The notes under the pieces are model-generated. The model worked only from the letters and a program-made list of their open reading frames with translations, ran no database searches and was not told the origin of the DNA. Both the position numbers and the translations under genes were made by a program. A DNA stretch of 64,000 nucleotides from Pestalotiopsis fici W106-1 (lineage: Eukaryota > Ascomycota > Sordariomycetes > Amphisphaeriales > Sporocadaceae), in the NCBI RefSeq assembly GCF_000516985.1, contig NW_006917095.1:2051077-2115076 (forward strand), written 5' to 3'. Shown here piece after piece: positions 34,605 to 48,095 of this stretch. Numbering within the stretch: position 1 is the first letter of the stretch; every line of letters begins with the position of its first letter.

Positions 34605-36561
34605 GGGATTTGTCCTTGTGTGACTCTATTGATTGCTTATACGCCGTTTGCCTTTATTTTTCTTTTTTTAAACGATGACAGGTCAGCTGATATTCATAAC
34701 TTCGTTCATGTATCCCCTTAGAAGGTGATCACTCCAAGCCTCATCCACAATATAAAAACCCCCGGCCCTCTTACCAGCTTTTATTATCTTATATACGTCT
34801 TGGCGAGTTAGGACCGGCGAGAATTGGTCATATCTACATAACGTCTTGGCCTGTCGCTCTCCGAAAAAAAAAACGTGGGGGACCCTTTCTTCAGGGACTT
34901 TGTGCCACAGCCACGCCTTAACGGCTGTCGTAAAACATGATTTAGATTCTTGATTAAGAAGACGGGGGTACTTGTCCGATCAAACCATAACGATTCCTCC
35001 TGTCTAAACCCTCCAAAATTGACATGCACATAGTCAAAGGCAAGCAAAATGATCTGATCCAATTCGCCCTTCTCGCGGCCCGCACCCGTCTGACCCGGTA
35101 CCTATCAACCTGTGCAGATTCTTTTATTTTATTTTTTGTTACAGAAAATACCTGCCCTTGTGTTGATAGTAGCACTGGCGTAGGTTGAGAAAGATTGCCC
35201 ACTTTACCGGTTCTGGCATTATCCAACAGCTCTTTGGCACTCTCGTTTATAACTCGATAAAACCCACCTAAATATTGTCTCAAGACTTATTAAAAGATTG
35301 TATGACCGTTCTGCCATTGGGGCTTACGCTAATGATATTGGGTCGGTTCTCCATAATTGTTATACACATATCCACCACCACCACCTATTTGAACAGGCTC
35401 TCTATATATTATGGGTCCAGGTAACACGAATATGCACCTCGGTGAATGAAAAGGGATAGATGAATACACGATAACTGACTAAAGAGGCGAGTTCTATCTG
35501 CGACGTGATATAATTGTTCCTTCTAGATCATGGCAGTTTGGGTGCGATAAACTGTGGCTTTCCTCTGTAGGGTGGGTAAGACTTTCGTTGCATTTTGCTT
35601 GCAGAGGGGGCTGCTTATCGGCTTGATCCTTTTCTTGTTGCTGGCATGATTCTGCCCAGGATTAAAAGCCCGCAATCTGACATGGCAATGGCGAGAATAC
35701 GCAGCAACCAATAAGATTCGTAGGTCAGCATGCACGCAAGTTTCGTAAATGTGATACGCGGCCAAGTCCTGTAAGATTTAACTGTTACAGGTGCAGCGTT
35801 GGTGGGAATAATGTTCAAAGATGGACATAATAAAAGTAACAGACTTATTATTTGCTGTTTATGATCATATTGAATCCATTCAAGCAGCTACGCACAAAGA
35901 ATGGTTCGGCCGAATTCCAAATTCTGATTTTCAATGGTAGTTTTAGGCAATAAACGATAGCGAAACCGATATCTGTACTTACAAATTTGTATCAATTGGG
36001 TTGCACACGGCGGTGGGTGTTTGCATGACTACTAGGTAGCCACGTGCCATTATGCGTGGTAGAAAGGCATAACGCCAATCATATCATTTGTATGGTGTGA
36101 TTGATCCTGATGTGGTGCGATACAGTCAGCCATTTCCTGCGCATAGTACACGACGCCATCTAGTCGCAGATTTACTCAAAGTAGCCTCCATCAGTCAAAA
36201 TAATCAAAAACTTTCGCCATCCCGAGTACGTTGTGCTATCGCTGCCACAATCCTATAGGAAGTGGCTTGACTCCTTTCAGCAGCCAAATCAGCTGTTGTA
36301 AGCTATAGTCAGCTACCTGGGAGAATTATTCGAGGTTTTTACCATTAATAGTGATCGCTTAGGAGCTGAACGCGTTATGGCAGCGTCAGCTGGAGTTTGA
36401 AGTATACTGGCTCAGTCGAATAAAGGTCCCATCAATCACCGTAAATAATCGAGGTGGAAGGACACAGTCATGACTTTGCGGTAGTAGTGCTCAGTACTGC
36501 ACAATAAAGTGTTGTTATCTTGTGGCGGTCTAGAATTCAATCCTCTGCCATCACATACGCC
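34605..36561. other. Gene-free stretch between regulator and FAD oxidase 2
   Basis: About 2 kb shared as upstream region by the divergent regulator and FAD oxidase 2. It contains the second copy of the dispersed repeat at 35292-35386. No coding frame was recognised. Confidence 0.5.
35292..35386 (+). repeat. Dispersed repeat, copy 2
   Basis: It matches 27140-27231 in the same orientation: AAAGATTGTATGACCG at one end, TCCATAATTGTTATAC and a CCACCA run at the other. Compared with copy 1, many C and G positions are T and A, so this copy is more decayed. Confidence 0.65.
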
Positions 36562-38362
36562 ATGAAATTCCACGTTGTAAGCTCGCTGTATGCCGTTACA
36601 TTTGTTTCCTCGGCCACAGCAGCACCATGGCAGTCGACTGGAAACCTTACATGTCGCTCCATGCCCGGCGATGTCGCCTGGCCCAATGAGAACGACTGGC
36701 AGACGCTCAATGCAACAATCGGCGGTCAGCTGATCCGAGGAGAACCCCTGGGGGAGCCTTGCTACGGCACGCACATAGATGCGACCGCATGCAGCGACAT
36801 ACAGAGTCGGTGGGGCTACGCTGAAGAATAGTCAGTCAATCTCTTATCCTCGGCCGACAGATCGCAAAGTACAAACTGACCATGCATGCACGCTGACCAG
36901 TTACAATGATGCCATCAACATCATGTCACCTTACTGGTTAAACGATTCTTGCAATCCGTTCTTGACCGCCGACGGTGGCGTTTGTACTCTCGGAAATCTT
37001 GCCTCTTACGCAATTAATGTAACCGATGCAGACTCGGTCGTTGCGGGGATCAAGTTTGCTCAAGAAAGGAATATCCGTCTCTCGATAAAGAATACAGGTC
37101 ACGACTATATCGGTCGATCGAGTGGCGCGGGCTCCTTGGCTTTATGGACTCATAATCTCAAGTCCATCTCGTTTCTCAACTACAGCAGCGAGGCCTACAC
37201 CGGACCAGCCGCTGTAATAGGTGCCGGTGTTCAGTTCTCCGAGGCTTACGCCGCTGCAGCAGAACAGGGTCTGCGGGTAACAGGAGGGTATTGTCCCTCG
37301 GTTGGTCTAGCGGGCGGCTATGTTCAAAATGGCGGTCATGGGCTCTTGGGCTCGAGCTACGGGCTGGGAGCTGACAACGTCTTGGCCTATGAAGTTGTAA
37401 CGACCGATGGTCGGCACCTCACCACATCACCCACAGAAAACGCCGATTTGCACTGGGCGCTGAGCGGGGGTGGCTCTGGCAACTACGCCGTGGTCCTTTC
37501 CGTGACCATCAAGGCTCACATTGATGGCCCGGTGGCGGGCGCGGCACTTGTCTTTGGCAATGCCGACCCGGAGGCATTTTGGGCAGCGGTAGCTGCATGG
37601 CAGAAACATCTCCTGGTCCTTGACCGGATCCACGGTCTTTCCACCTCGGCGACGCTTACCTCGCAGTCATTTAGTCTGAACGTCGCAACGTTGCCGGGCG
37701 GGACCGAAGACGACATCAGAGCTGCAATGGACCCATTTTATCAAGAACTCCAAGACCTCAATGTTACAGTGATCTCGAACTCAACGACCGTCAACCCGAC
37801 GTATTTCGAGCATTTCAATGCCTACACTTCGTATGCTCCCGATGCCACCCCGCCGAACAATGTCCTTGGAGGCCGACTGGTGTCTCGCTCGACCGTCCAA
37901 GACCACACGCCGGAGCTCGTCGACATCTTCCGGTCGATACTTGGCGACACGACGGTACCTTTCCAGGCCATCAACTTCAATGCCGGCAATGTGACGCACG
38001 CTGTGTCGGGCAACGCCCCTGGCTCCAATGCTGTCTTGCCCGCGTGGAGAGATTCGCTGTACACTACAAATTTCGGTATTCTTTTTGCTCAGAACGCATC
38101 ACGCACAGACTTGAGCTTTTATCAAGCAAAGGTAAATACCTGGCAGGATCTGTTCAAACCCTTGACTCAGGGTGCGTACGTGAACGAGGCCACATTCGAC
38201 AACCCGGACTGGAAGATTGATTACTTTGGAGAGAATTATGATGAGCTCTTGCGTATTAAACAAAAGTACGACCCTGAGTTCAGTCTGTGGCAACACACGG
38301 CGGTGGGAGCTGACGTTTACTGGAAGCCAAGTGACGGTGGGAGACTGTGTCGGGTGCAGTGA
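36562..38362 (+). CDS. Secreted FAD-linked oxidase 2 (berberine bridge enzyme-like)
   Basis: Two exons, 36562-36830 and 36901-38362, joined in phase across an intron with a GTCAGT donor, give 576 aa. A signal peptide (MKFHVVSSLYAVTFVSSATA) precedes a cysteine-containing N-terminal extension. The FAD histidine is in NTGHDY (~155) and the cysteine in GGYCPSVG (~220), followed by QNGGHG; both suit covalent FAD attachment. The start ATG at 36562 is preferred over the 36520 frame start because it begins the signal peptide. It is longer than FAD oxidase 1, with clearly different sequence, so the two are not a recent duplication. Probable role: oxidation or oxidative cyclisation of a product in the secretory route. 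Confidence 0.92.
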
Positions 38363-38656
38363 GCTTGTCGATATGTAATGATTCTCAATTCCGTTTTATA
38401 GTCCATATTGTATTATTACTTAGATGGTTGACTCAGCGTCACATAGAAAGCCTTAATAGAATTTCTCGGGTTTACTATAGAAACCCTTCTATCGCTACAC
38501 AGTAGAACCTAGAGACACTCGGCCAACTCATCGGTCAACTCTTTTAACTGTGACCTTGTTCTATCGCTGTAATTGTATAAAAGACTTCATAATCTTGTTT
38601 TTGTCCATTGGGAATAAAATGACCAAGCATGCAATGTGTCTGAATCTAGAATATGT

Positions 38657-39742
38657 CTAAGGTATTTCTCCTTCCAAGACAGATTCGAGAAACTCGAGGG
38701 TAGCTTTCATTACATCCTCGTGTCCCGGACCTGTGAGCACATCCATATGTCCTGCACCTTTTGCCCAGTACAAACGCTTTGGAGCCTGCAAGGCTTCATA
38801 CGCCGCCAACTGGTCTTCAGGCAGCGAGAGCTTATCGTTTTCCGGTATTACCATCAGAGCGGGAGTTTCGAGAAGTTCTTCCAGCAGATCGCGGGGGCGG
38901 AAAAGAGCTAATTTATGAAAAGTTTGCAACGTGACGCGGTCACGAAAATTGGGGTGGCCCCGGTCGGTCGCCGTCTTCATGAGCATGTGCGCCTCAAGCC
39001 CACCGGGGCCGCCTGAGCCGGCATACCCAGCCGGGTTCTCCCCTTTGCTGTCGTACGGCGGTAGCGTGTAGGGTTGGTTGCCTCGAAGCTGCGACTCGCG
39101 ATCTCGCATGAGCTGCCCAAAAATGGCCTTGCGCCGGTCGGGCCGGATCATTTTGAAGATGGGACATACCATGACCGTGGCGATTGGACGTCGGTCGATG
39201 GCGGCGCAACACCCACTGACGCTGGCACCGAGAGAGATTCCCCAGACTATGATGCGTTTCGCGTCTACACTCGGCAGGGATCGAACAAAGCTGACGACGT
39301 CTATTGGCATGGAAACAGGTAAGGATCGAATGACATCAAGCCCAAGGCGCAAATGCCCTTGCGATATGTACGAGAGCAAGGATTGGCAACTTACCTGACA
39401 GATCCTGGGCAAGTTGCCACGGGTCAACTTCATTCCTTGGAGAACCTCCGCTTCCTCCAACATTTCTTGCGTCGTAGAGAAGCACATTATAGCCGGCAGA
39501 CTGGAAACCCTCTGCGGTTTGACTAAGGCTCATTTCTTTGACGCAGTTGAGCTACAGCAGACGGAGAGTTCAGCATGAATCGATGAAAAATACCAAAGTA
39601 ACCTCTTTTGTCAGCATTGACTTACTCCATGGGACATTACAATCACGGGCGCTGGGCCATCCACCTCCCAAAACCACGCCTCTAGGGAGATGCCATCAAT
39701 GGTTTGACACTTGACAGTTTTCTGAAGCCGGAACGGCGACAT
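38657..39742 (-). CDS. Alpha/beta hydrolase (possible polyketide thioesterase/transferase)
   Basis: Three exons, 39742-39626, 39551-39395 and 39300-38657, in phase, give 305 aa. The nucleophile elbow reads WGISLGAS (serine). An acid candidate is the aspartate in PENDKLS and the histidine lies in GAGHMDV, so the triad is complete. No signal peptide. It belongs to the group with an early LNCVKEM/YDARNVGGS region, which includes enzymes that transfer or release PKS chains, such as the fumagillin polyketide transferase (from memory, not searched). Divergent pairing with HR-PKS 2, which has no release domain, makes off-loading of that chain the best guess. Confidence 0.88.
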
Positions 39743-40451
39743 GGTGAAGTGCCAACAAAGCTTCAACTCGCTCAAAATATTATCAACAAAATTGGCAGGT
39801 CCACCGTGCCCGCTCGCTAATGCTATAAAACCCTTTTCCCTCGTGATATCCTAGTAGATTTATCTAAGAACCATTATATTATTACAAATTTGATGTACAG
39901 GGCGAAGGAACACAGTAGGAGCTATAGCTAAATCAACATCTAGCGTGAGACGGCTCGAGCCTCGGAGGCTTATGTCCATCAATGATTTGATGTAAGCAGT
40001 CGGATAAGCATAATCAGGTGAAGTCGTGCAAGGTGCGTGCAAACCCCACAACAGTCTCAATGGCTTACATACAGGAATTAGCAATATGAATTCCTCATTA
40101 TTACGCTTTACTGCTTATACCAGCTTATTCATTGTGACGGATGCAGTTGCTTTTTTCCCCACGTAAGAGAATCAGCTGTTAACCACCAGTTGCTGGGAAA
40201 TACGGATGCAAAGTGTAGTGTGTTTATGAATGAATATAAGACATGGATTTTTTTCACGGGAAAAAGAGATGGAGATCAGAGTCTGAGGTGATTCAACCAC
40301 TCAAGAATCTTTCCAGTAGCGTGATAAGTGCAGCCTGGGAAGTTCCACAGAGAGCAATAGGGAATAGGGCATACCAACTTTGGGGTCGTATATTGTCACT
40401 TATCATAAAATTTTGCTTTCTCGATTCCTATATTTCTACATCTATTGAATC
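39743..40451. promoter_or_regulatory. Divergent promoter region, hydrolase / HR-PKS 2
   Basis: The two start codons are ~0.7 kb apart on opposite strands, which suggests joint control. No convincing TATA or operator was identified. Confidence 0.45.
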
Positions 40452-43400
40452 ATGGCAGAATCATCACAAGAATACCGCCCGGAACCTATTGCCATTGTAG
40501 GTTTCGCATGCCGCCTTCCGGGTGGTAACTACAGCCCGCCAAAGCTCTGGGAGTTTTTAGAACGAGGGGAGATAGCATGGAATGGTGTCCCACCATCAAG
40601 GTTCAATATCGACGGTCACTATGATGGTTCTATGAAGCCCAAGACTATGCGTCAGCCTGGAGGCATGTTCCTCAAGGATATCGATCTGGCCGACTTTGAC
40701 GCCGGGTTCTTCGAGCTCGGCGCCAGCGAAGCCACAGCATTGGACCCCAATCAACGACAAATCCTCGAGGTTGTCTACGAGGGACTGGAAAATGCTGGTA
40801 TTCCCATGGAAAATATTGATAACAAACTGGTGGGATGCTACGTTGGATCTTATGGCGTGGATTATGCCGACATGGCCAACCGCAACCCTGAAGACCGACC
40901 CATGGGCAATGTGATAGGCAACGCCCGCTGTATGCTGTCTAACAGAATCAGCCACTTCTTCAACCTCAAGGGGCCCAGTGTCACAGTTGACACGGCCTGC
41001 TCTGGAAGTCTGGTTGGGTTAGACATGGCAGTCCAGTCCTTGCGCTCCAAAACCATCGACGTGGGTATTGTGGCCGCATCGAATCTGTACATGAGCCCAG
41101 AACACCTCATCGATGCCGGAAACGTGGGCGGCGCACACTCGCCAACAGCGCTCTGTCACACTTTCGACGCCAAGGCCGACGGCTACGTCAAGGCCGAAGC
41201 AGTCAGCACGGCCATAGTCAAGCGTCTTTCCGATGCCATCCGCGACGGCGACCCCATTCGCGGCGTCGTGCTCGGCACGGCCTCCAATCATAACGGCCGC
41301 ACCCCCGGCATTGCGAGCCCCAACGCAGACTCCCAGGCCTTGGCCATCCGGGCGGCGTATGCGAGCGCCGGCATCACTGACTTTAACCAGACCACGTTTC
41401 TCGAGTGCCATGGCACTGGCACGCAGGCAGGCGACGCCAACGAGGTTCAGGGAATAGCTTCCGTCTTTTCGGGTTCGCGCTCTGACAACAACCCCCTCAT
41501 CATTGGGTCGATCAAGAGCAACGTTGGCCACGCTGAGCCCGCAGCTGGCCTGTCTGGTCTGATGAAAGCAAGTAGGCGACCCCCGTTACCTACCATGAAC
41601 CTTGATACAGTTTGATAAGATGCATGCGAGTTTGCTAATTTTCCTCGTCGCAGTCATGTCAATTGAAAAGGGTGTTATTCCCGGCAACCCGACATTCCAC
41701 ACACCGAGTCCCAAAAGTAAGCAAAATGGCGGGCCAAATGATGTTTGGTGCAACCTGTTGCCAGATGACTAATGATTGTCCCTAGTCGATTTTGCGGGGG
41801 CCAAGGTGAAAGTTTCGCGAACTTTAATCAAGTGGCCCGAGAACGCTCCTCGTCGAGCTAGCATCAATTCATTTGGCATCGGAGGCTCAAACGCTCATGC
41901 TATTGTCCAACAAGCACCTTTACGGGAACAAGTGCGCCATGTATCCTCATATCTTGATACGGCTGGAGGAGAATTCAGCTCAGACGATGACGAGGCCGCT
42001 ACGCCATACAGCTTGGTATTATCCGCCAACGATGCGGCTACCCTCGAGGCCAATATCAAGGCCTTGTGTAACCACTTGATCAACCCCGGTGTCAAGGTTG
42101 ACTTGGCCGACTTGGCCTACACCCTCTCCGCTCGACGGTCGCGTCTATTTCATCGAGCATACGTAAGCACCAGGTCGACGAATATCAGTGAAAGTGACTT
42201 TGTTCTGGGAAAACAGGCCCCAGAGCCTTTCAAGATCGGCTTCGTGTTTACCGGTCAAGGCGCCCAGTGGCCTCAGATGGGACGAGATCTCTTGGAGTTC
42301 TTCCCCTGGGTCCAATCAATCTTGGAGGAGCTGGACCAAGTGCTCCAGAGCCAGCCAGACCCGCCGAGCTGGTCACTGATCAGCGAGCTGACTGAGCCGC
42401 GCTCTGCCAAGCATATGCGCCAGCCCGAGATATCGCAACCCTTGGTTACTGCTCTCCAATTGTGTCTCGTGGCTGTTTTGGAATCTTGGGGCATTGAACC
42501 AAGCTGTGTCATAGGCCACTCGTCGGGTGAGTGTGCTGCTGCATACGTTGCTGGCTGGGTCGATCGTGCTGGCGCACTCAAGGCTGCCTTTTACCGAGGT
42601 AGAGCTGCGCTGCGTTGCGAAAGCGAAAGCGAAAAGGATGTCGGCATGCTTGCAGTTGGTGTAGGAGCCGCCGAGGTGCAGAAGTACCTGGAAAAGCACG
42701 CGGGCGACGCATTCATTGCCTGCTTCAACAGTCCTGGCAGCTTGACCCTTTCCGGAAAGAAATCAGCACTCGACGAGATTGCCGATGAGGTCAAGGGCGA
42801 TGGATACTTTGCCCGGGCGTTGCTAGTCGATCTGGCCTACCACTCCAAGTTTATGGATAGAATTGGAGATGAGTACAACACGCTGCTCGACACCGATGAT
42901 AAATTCAAGCCCCAACAAAATTCGCCGTCGGCTGTCGCCATGTACTCGTCTGTCACGGGGCTTAGAAAAGATTCCCCTGCCGATTCAACCTACTGGAAGA
43001 CTAATATGGTTTCTCCTGTTCGTTTCGATCAAGCGCTCAAAGAGATGGTCACTCAGGAATCCCCGACACTTCTGATTGAAATTGGTCCATCAGGTGCGTT
43101 AGCAGGTCCAGTCGGGCAGGTTCTCAAATCCATTTCAAAGGGTACAGATGTTTTGTACCAAGCATCATGGGCACGTGGTTCCAATGCTGGTCACGCTCTA
43201 TTCGACATTGCTGGCCGACTGTTCATCAATGGCCATCCCATTGACCTAGCTCTGGTAAACAAGTATGGTGAGGCGGTGAAAACGATTACCGATTTGCCCA
43301 ATTACACGTGGAACCACTCGGTCAAGTACTGGCACGAGAGTGCCGCAAGTAAGGACTGGAGGTTCCGAAAGTTCCCCGTCCACGACTTGTTGGGCAGTAA

Positions 43401-46400
43401 AGTGCTCGGAGTCCCCTGGCATTCACCCGTGTGGCGCCACACGCTCAACGTGGCCAACGTGCCCTGGATATTGGATCACCAGATGGGTGGTGATGCCCTC
43501 ATGCCGGGCGCTGGCTTCCTTACACTGGGTCTCGAGGCCTTGTACCAGAAACACTGCGCTCTCAACCCAGAAGAAGCCCCTGCATCTCCCAATGAGCTCG
43601 CCTACCGCTTCCGCAATGTACGCTTCAACAGGGCCTTGGTACTTGAGCCCGGGACGGACATACCGATAATGTTGTCGCTCTCCAAGGTCCCTGGTAGCAA
43701 CAATGAATGGCACGAGTTCCGCATCTCGACGACTCAAGCCGACGTTCAAGTTGAGCATTGCTTTGGATTGATCCGCATTCAGGACCCCGTCGATGAAGTG
43801 CTAGAGGACATTGCACCACTGAGGATGCCCCAGCCTGCCCGCAAGTGGTACAAGGTCGAGGCTGAAATTGGCATGGGTTTCGGACCTGCATTCCAGAAAT
43901 TGATCAGCATTGAGGCAGTCAGCGGCCAGCGCGAATGCAGGACCCTCATGTCAATGGCACCCCCCGTTTCCAAATGGGAACCCCAGTCATACTACCCTGT
44001 CCATCCGAGCTCGTTCGACGGTTGTTTACAGACACCCATTCCGGCCAACGCGGCTGGAGAGCGGGTCAACGTCAAGGACGTCATGATCCCTGCCATGTTT
44101 GACGATGTCCTCGTCAACAAGGTCCCTCGACAGTTGAACGAAGCTTACTCTTTCGCAAAGTCGGTCTACTCTGGCCGCGGTCGTCCCGACCAAGATAAGA
44201 GCTGGAAAGCGTATAGCTCTGTCTATGACTCGATCACCGGAGCCTTGCTCGTACGCGTAACGGGCATCAATTATGTCAAGCTGGACGTACCTCCCAAGCC
44301 TGACCCTCACACCTTTGACCGAGTCGCGTGGGAGCCCGATGTGTCGCTCCTCAGTCAAGATCAAATCATGTACCTGGATTCTGCGGAATCATCGTCCAGG
44401 CTCAGCCGCGTCATTGATCTCATCGCTTACAAAAAGCCAGCACTTGCGGTACTGGAGGTCAATCTTGACGAGACAGATACTTCATGCTTGTGGTTCGATG
44501 CCGGCGACGCATCAGTGCGGGACGTCTATACACGGTATGACTTTGCCTCAGGTGATGGACAAACCATTACTAGCGTTCAGTCCAAGTACCAGGACAGGGA
44601 GCGTGCAAATTACCTCTTCATTAGCCCCGAGAAGGAGGCCTTGGGCATTTCTGCCGAGGAAACCTATGATCTTGTCATTGTCAAGTGCTCGCAGGGATTG
44701 CAGACTGCCATTTCAAGGGTCTTGGACAATTTGAAGTCACTATTATCGAATGACGCCCACACTATTATCGTTCCTGCTCAGGGTACGGCACAGGACGTGA
44801 GCCGCCTGGATGACAGTGAAAGCTCTGAAGATTACGTCAACCTCAACCCGAGTCCGCCATCTCTTGATACACCGGAGAGATCTTCGGGGTCGGAGACGAA
44901 CGGACCTTCAAGCTCTGTAGATTCGGTGGCGTGGGATCAGGACTTGGCAGAGAAGCCTTTGAGCCTTGGAGACCATGGCGCCCTTGGCAGATATCTCAAG
45001 AAGACCACCGAATCGGGGCACTTCCTCGAGGTTACGGCTTCAGATGACAATGCTCCTGCCTACTTGCTACGCAGCACCAGCCTTGAGGTTTCCAAGCAGC
45101 AGCATCCGCAGAATCTTTTGGTTGCTAGTCTAAGCGGACGGGTAAGATCAAGCCTAGGCCCGTCACTGAGAGCAAGCTTGGAAAGATCTGGTTGGGCCAT
45201 CATACAACAAACAATACCGTTCTCCAAGCCCAAAACGGGAACAGTGGTACTAGTTCTGGACGAGCTTTCGGATAGCGTCCTCAAACATGTTGACGAGAGC
45301 CAGTGGGATGCTATCAAGACGCTGGCTACCTCGACCACCCCAGTACTCTGGGTTACAAAGGGCGCCCAGCATCCCGTGACGGACCCAGACAAGGCTCTAG
45401 TCCAAGGTCTGTTCAGGGTGGCACACTCAGAAGACCACTCCACCAACCTAACGACACTCGATGTGCAGTCTAGCATGAGCCGGGCCACGGAGTGGGCTAT
45501 TGATCAGGTACTCCAACTGCTGGCAGCTTCCGCGGCCGGAGGCCCGCGCGTGGAAACCCAGTACATGGAACGAGATGGCGTGCTGCATGTACAGCGACTC
45601 GTTCCCGATGTGACGATCAACGACCTGAAACGCGCCGAAGTCGAAGGGCACGAACCCACATCCAAGCCCTTCAAGGCGACCGAGGCCCAGGTCGTGCTGC
45701 GGACGGAGCGCCTCGGCACCCTCCAGAGTCTGCAGTGGAGCGAGACAGACCATGACGACTCTACGCCGGTGGCGCCAGGCTGGGTCGAGGTCGATGTAAT
45801 GGCCGCTGGTGTCAATTACAAGGACGTGGCCATCAGCATGGGCATCGTGGCTGACAATGAGTACACCATGGGACTCGAGTGTGGCGGCGTGGTCCGCCGC
45901 CTCGGCCCCGGTGTGGACAAGTTCAAGGTCGGGGACCGGGTATGTCTACTCAAGATGGGCTCGTACGCAAATCGGGTGCTCACGGAGGCCGGCCGTTGCC
46001 ATGCCATTCCGGACTCTATGAGTTTCGAGGAGGCAGCCACCATTCCGTCCGTGTACTTGTGCTCCCTTTATGGGTTGTATCATTTGGCAAATCTTCGAGA
46101 AGGCCAGGTAAGTTCAGCTTTCCACCCAAAAAGAGGGCTTGCTCCCAGAGTTCATCCCCGTATCTCGTGTTTCAATGCTGACGAATGAACTCTCTAGACC
46201 GTTCTCATCCACTCTGCAACTGGAGGTGTTGGAGTCGCTTGCATTGAGTTGGCCCGGTACAAAAAGGCCGAGGCAAGTATCCATTCCTTCGACAGTTATG
46301 CGACACCCGCTAACCATGCTCTGTTCACAGATCTGGGTCACTGTAGGCACGGAAGAGAAGCGCCAGTTTCTCGAGACTCACTACGGCATCCCCAGAAGCC

Positions 46401-48095
46401 GCATGTTTTCCTCCCGCGATGCCTCCTTTGCAGAGGCAATCATGCGCGCCACGGACGGCCGGGGTGTTGATGCTGTAGTAAATTCACTGACAGGAGAGCT
46501 TCTAGACGCCTCGTGGCGGATCATGGCCGACGCTGGTACTATGGTCGAGATTGGTAAGAAGGACATTCTCGACCGAAATACTCTAGCCATGGAGCCTTTC
46601 GATAGGAACTGCTCGTACCGTGCGATCGATCTGTCATACGCCAAGCACATGGATGAGCACATGATTGCCAAGCTCTTCAAGGAGATCTTTGAACTTCTGA
46701 ACGCGGGCCACCTCAAGCCAATCCATCCCATCACCACGTTCAAGTTCAACGAAATTCCGGCGGCGCTTGCTCAGATCCGTGCCGGAAAACATATCGGCAA
46801 GATTGTCATCTCGAACCAGCAAAATGACGACTTTGAACTGCCCATCAGATCTGCCGTTCGCAAACTCCGCTTGAAACCCGATGTGTCGTACCTCATTGTT
46901 GGCGGCCTGAAAGGCGCTTGCGGTACTCTGGCTGTGCACATGGCGCAGCATGGAGCCCGCCATCTGGTCATTAGCAACCGCAGTGGTATTGATGACATCG
47001 CGTCGGCTCAGGTTGTCAAGGATTGTGCATCGCATGGATGTAAAGTCACCGAGTCCAGAGGCGATGTCGGTGATTATGAGTCAGTACAACGGATATTCAA
47101 GCATACTACTCCTAGGATTGCCGGTGTCATCCAAGGTGCCATGCTGCTCAGGGTACGTACTAACTTCATCCCTTCCTTGTTCTCTCGAGCATTATATGAC
47201 AACACTACTAAAATGGAGATCCCAGGACAAACCGTTTGAGAATATGGACGTGGACGACTTCCACACGACCATCCATGCCAAGGTCCAGGGAACCTGGAAT
47301 CTACACAAGGCGTCTATCGAACTGCTCAAGCAGCCATTGGATTTCTTCACCATGCTTTCCAGTATCTCAGGGTTCCTCGGCCGCCGTGGCCAGGCCAATT
47401 ACGCCGCTGCCAACACGTTCCTCGACGCATTTGCCAGCTACCGGCAGGGCCAGGGCTTGCGGGCCAACGCGGTGGACCTGGGCATGATTGTCGACGTCGG
47501 CCACATCGCCGACGACGAGGACGGTCTGGAGGAGCGCTTTGACAAGACGCGCTGGATCCCCGTCAACGAGACCATGCTGCGCCGCGTGCTTACCTACTCG
47601 ATTCTGCAGCAGGACCCCGACGCCCGGCTCAACCCGACCAAGAGCCCGCAGCTCGTCACGGGCATTGCGCACCCGCTCGCCCGCAACGACGAGGGCGAGC
47701 TGGACTACGATGCGCGCTTCAGCTACCTCTACGCAGCCCGCGGCGGTGCGCACGTCGGAGGTGCCGGCGCTGGTTCGGGCGACAGCAGCGACAAGAGCGA
47801 GCAGGCCGTCAAGACCCTACAGGCCATGCAGAGCTCGGGCGCCGACGCGGCCGCTCTGGTCAAGACCACGGTCGAAGCGCTCCTGGGGCAGTTCTCCAAG
47901 ATTCTCCAGCTGGGCGACGAGGTCGAGCCCGGCAAGTCGCTCATGGCGTACGGCCTGGACTCGCTCTCCGCCATTGAGCTGCGCAACTGGACTCGCCAAA
48001 AGATTGGCGTAGAGCTGACAACGCTCGATATCGTCAATGCCACGTCGATGATTGCTCTGGCTGAAAAGGTTGTCGCAAAGTTGACGCAGGACTAA
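40452..48095 (+). CDS. Highly reducing PKS 2 (KS-AT-DH-pseudoMT-ER-KR-ACP)
   Basis: Six exons, 40452-41571, 41654-41716, 41786-46107, 46198-46272, 46331-47152 and 47226-48095, give 2423 aa in phase. The fourth intron (46273-46330) must be GC-AG: the donor is GCAAGT and only this join keeps the ER sequence in frame. Domains by residue: KS cysteine 183 (DTACSGSL) with HGTGT; AT serine ~640 (GHSSGE); DH histidine ~959 (HQMGGDALMP); ER nucleotide loop SATGGVGVA (~1840-1848); KR with GGLKGACG (~2047) and NYAAAN; ACP serine ~2380 (GLDSLSAI). Between DH and ER, where a methyltransferase should be, there is only a remnant without a SAM glycine motif. The product should be reduced and unmethylated unless a free enzyme acts. 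No release domain. Confidence 0.96.
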
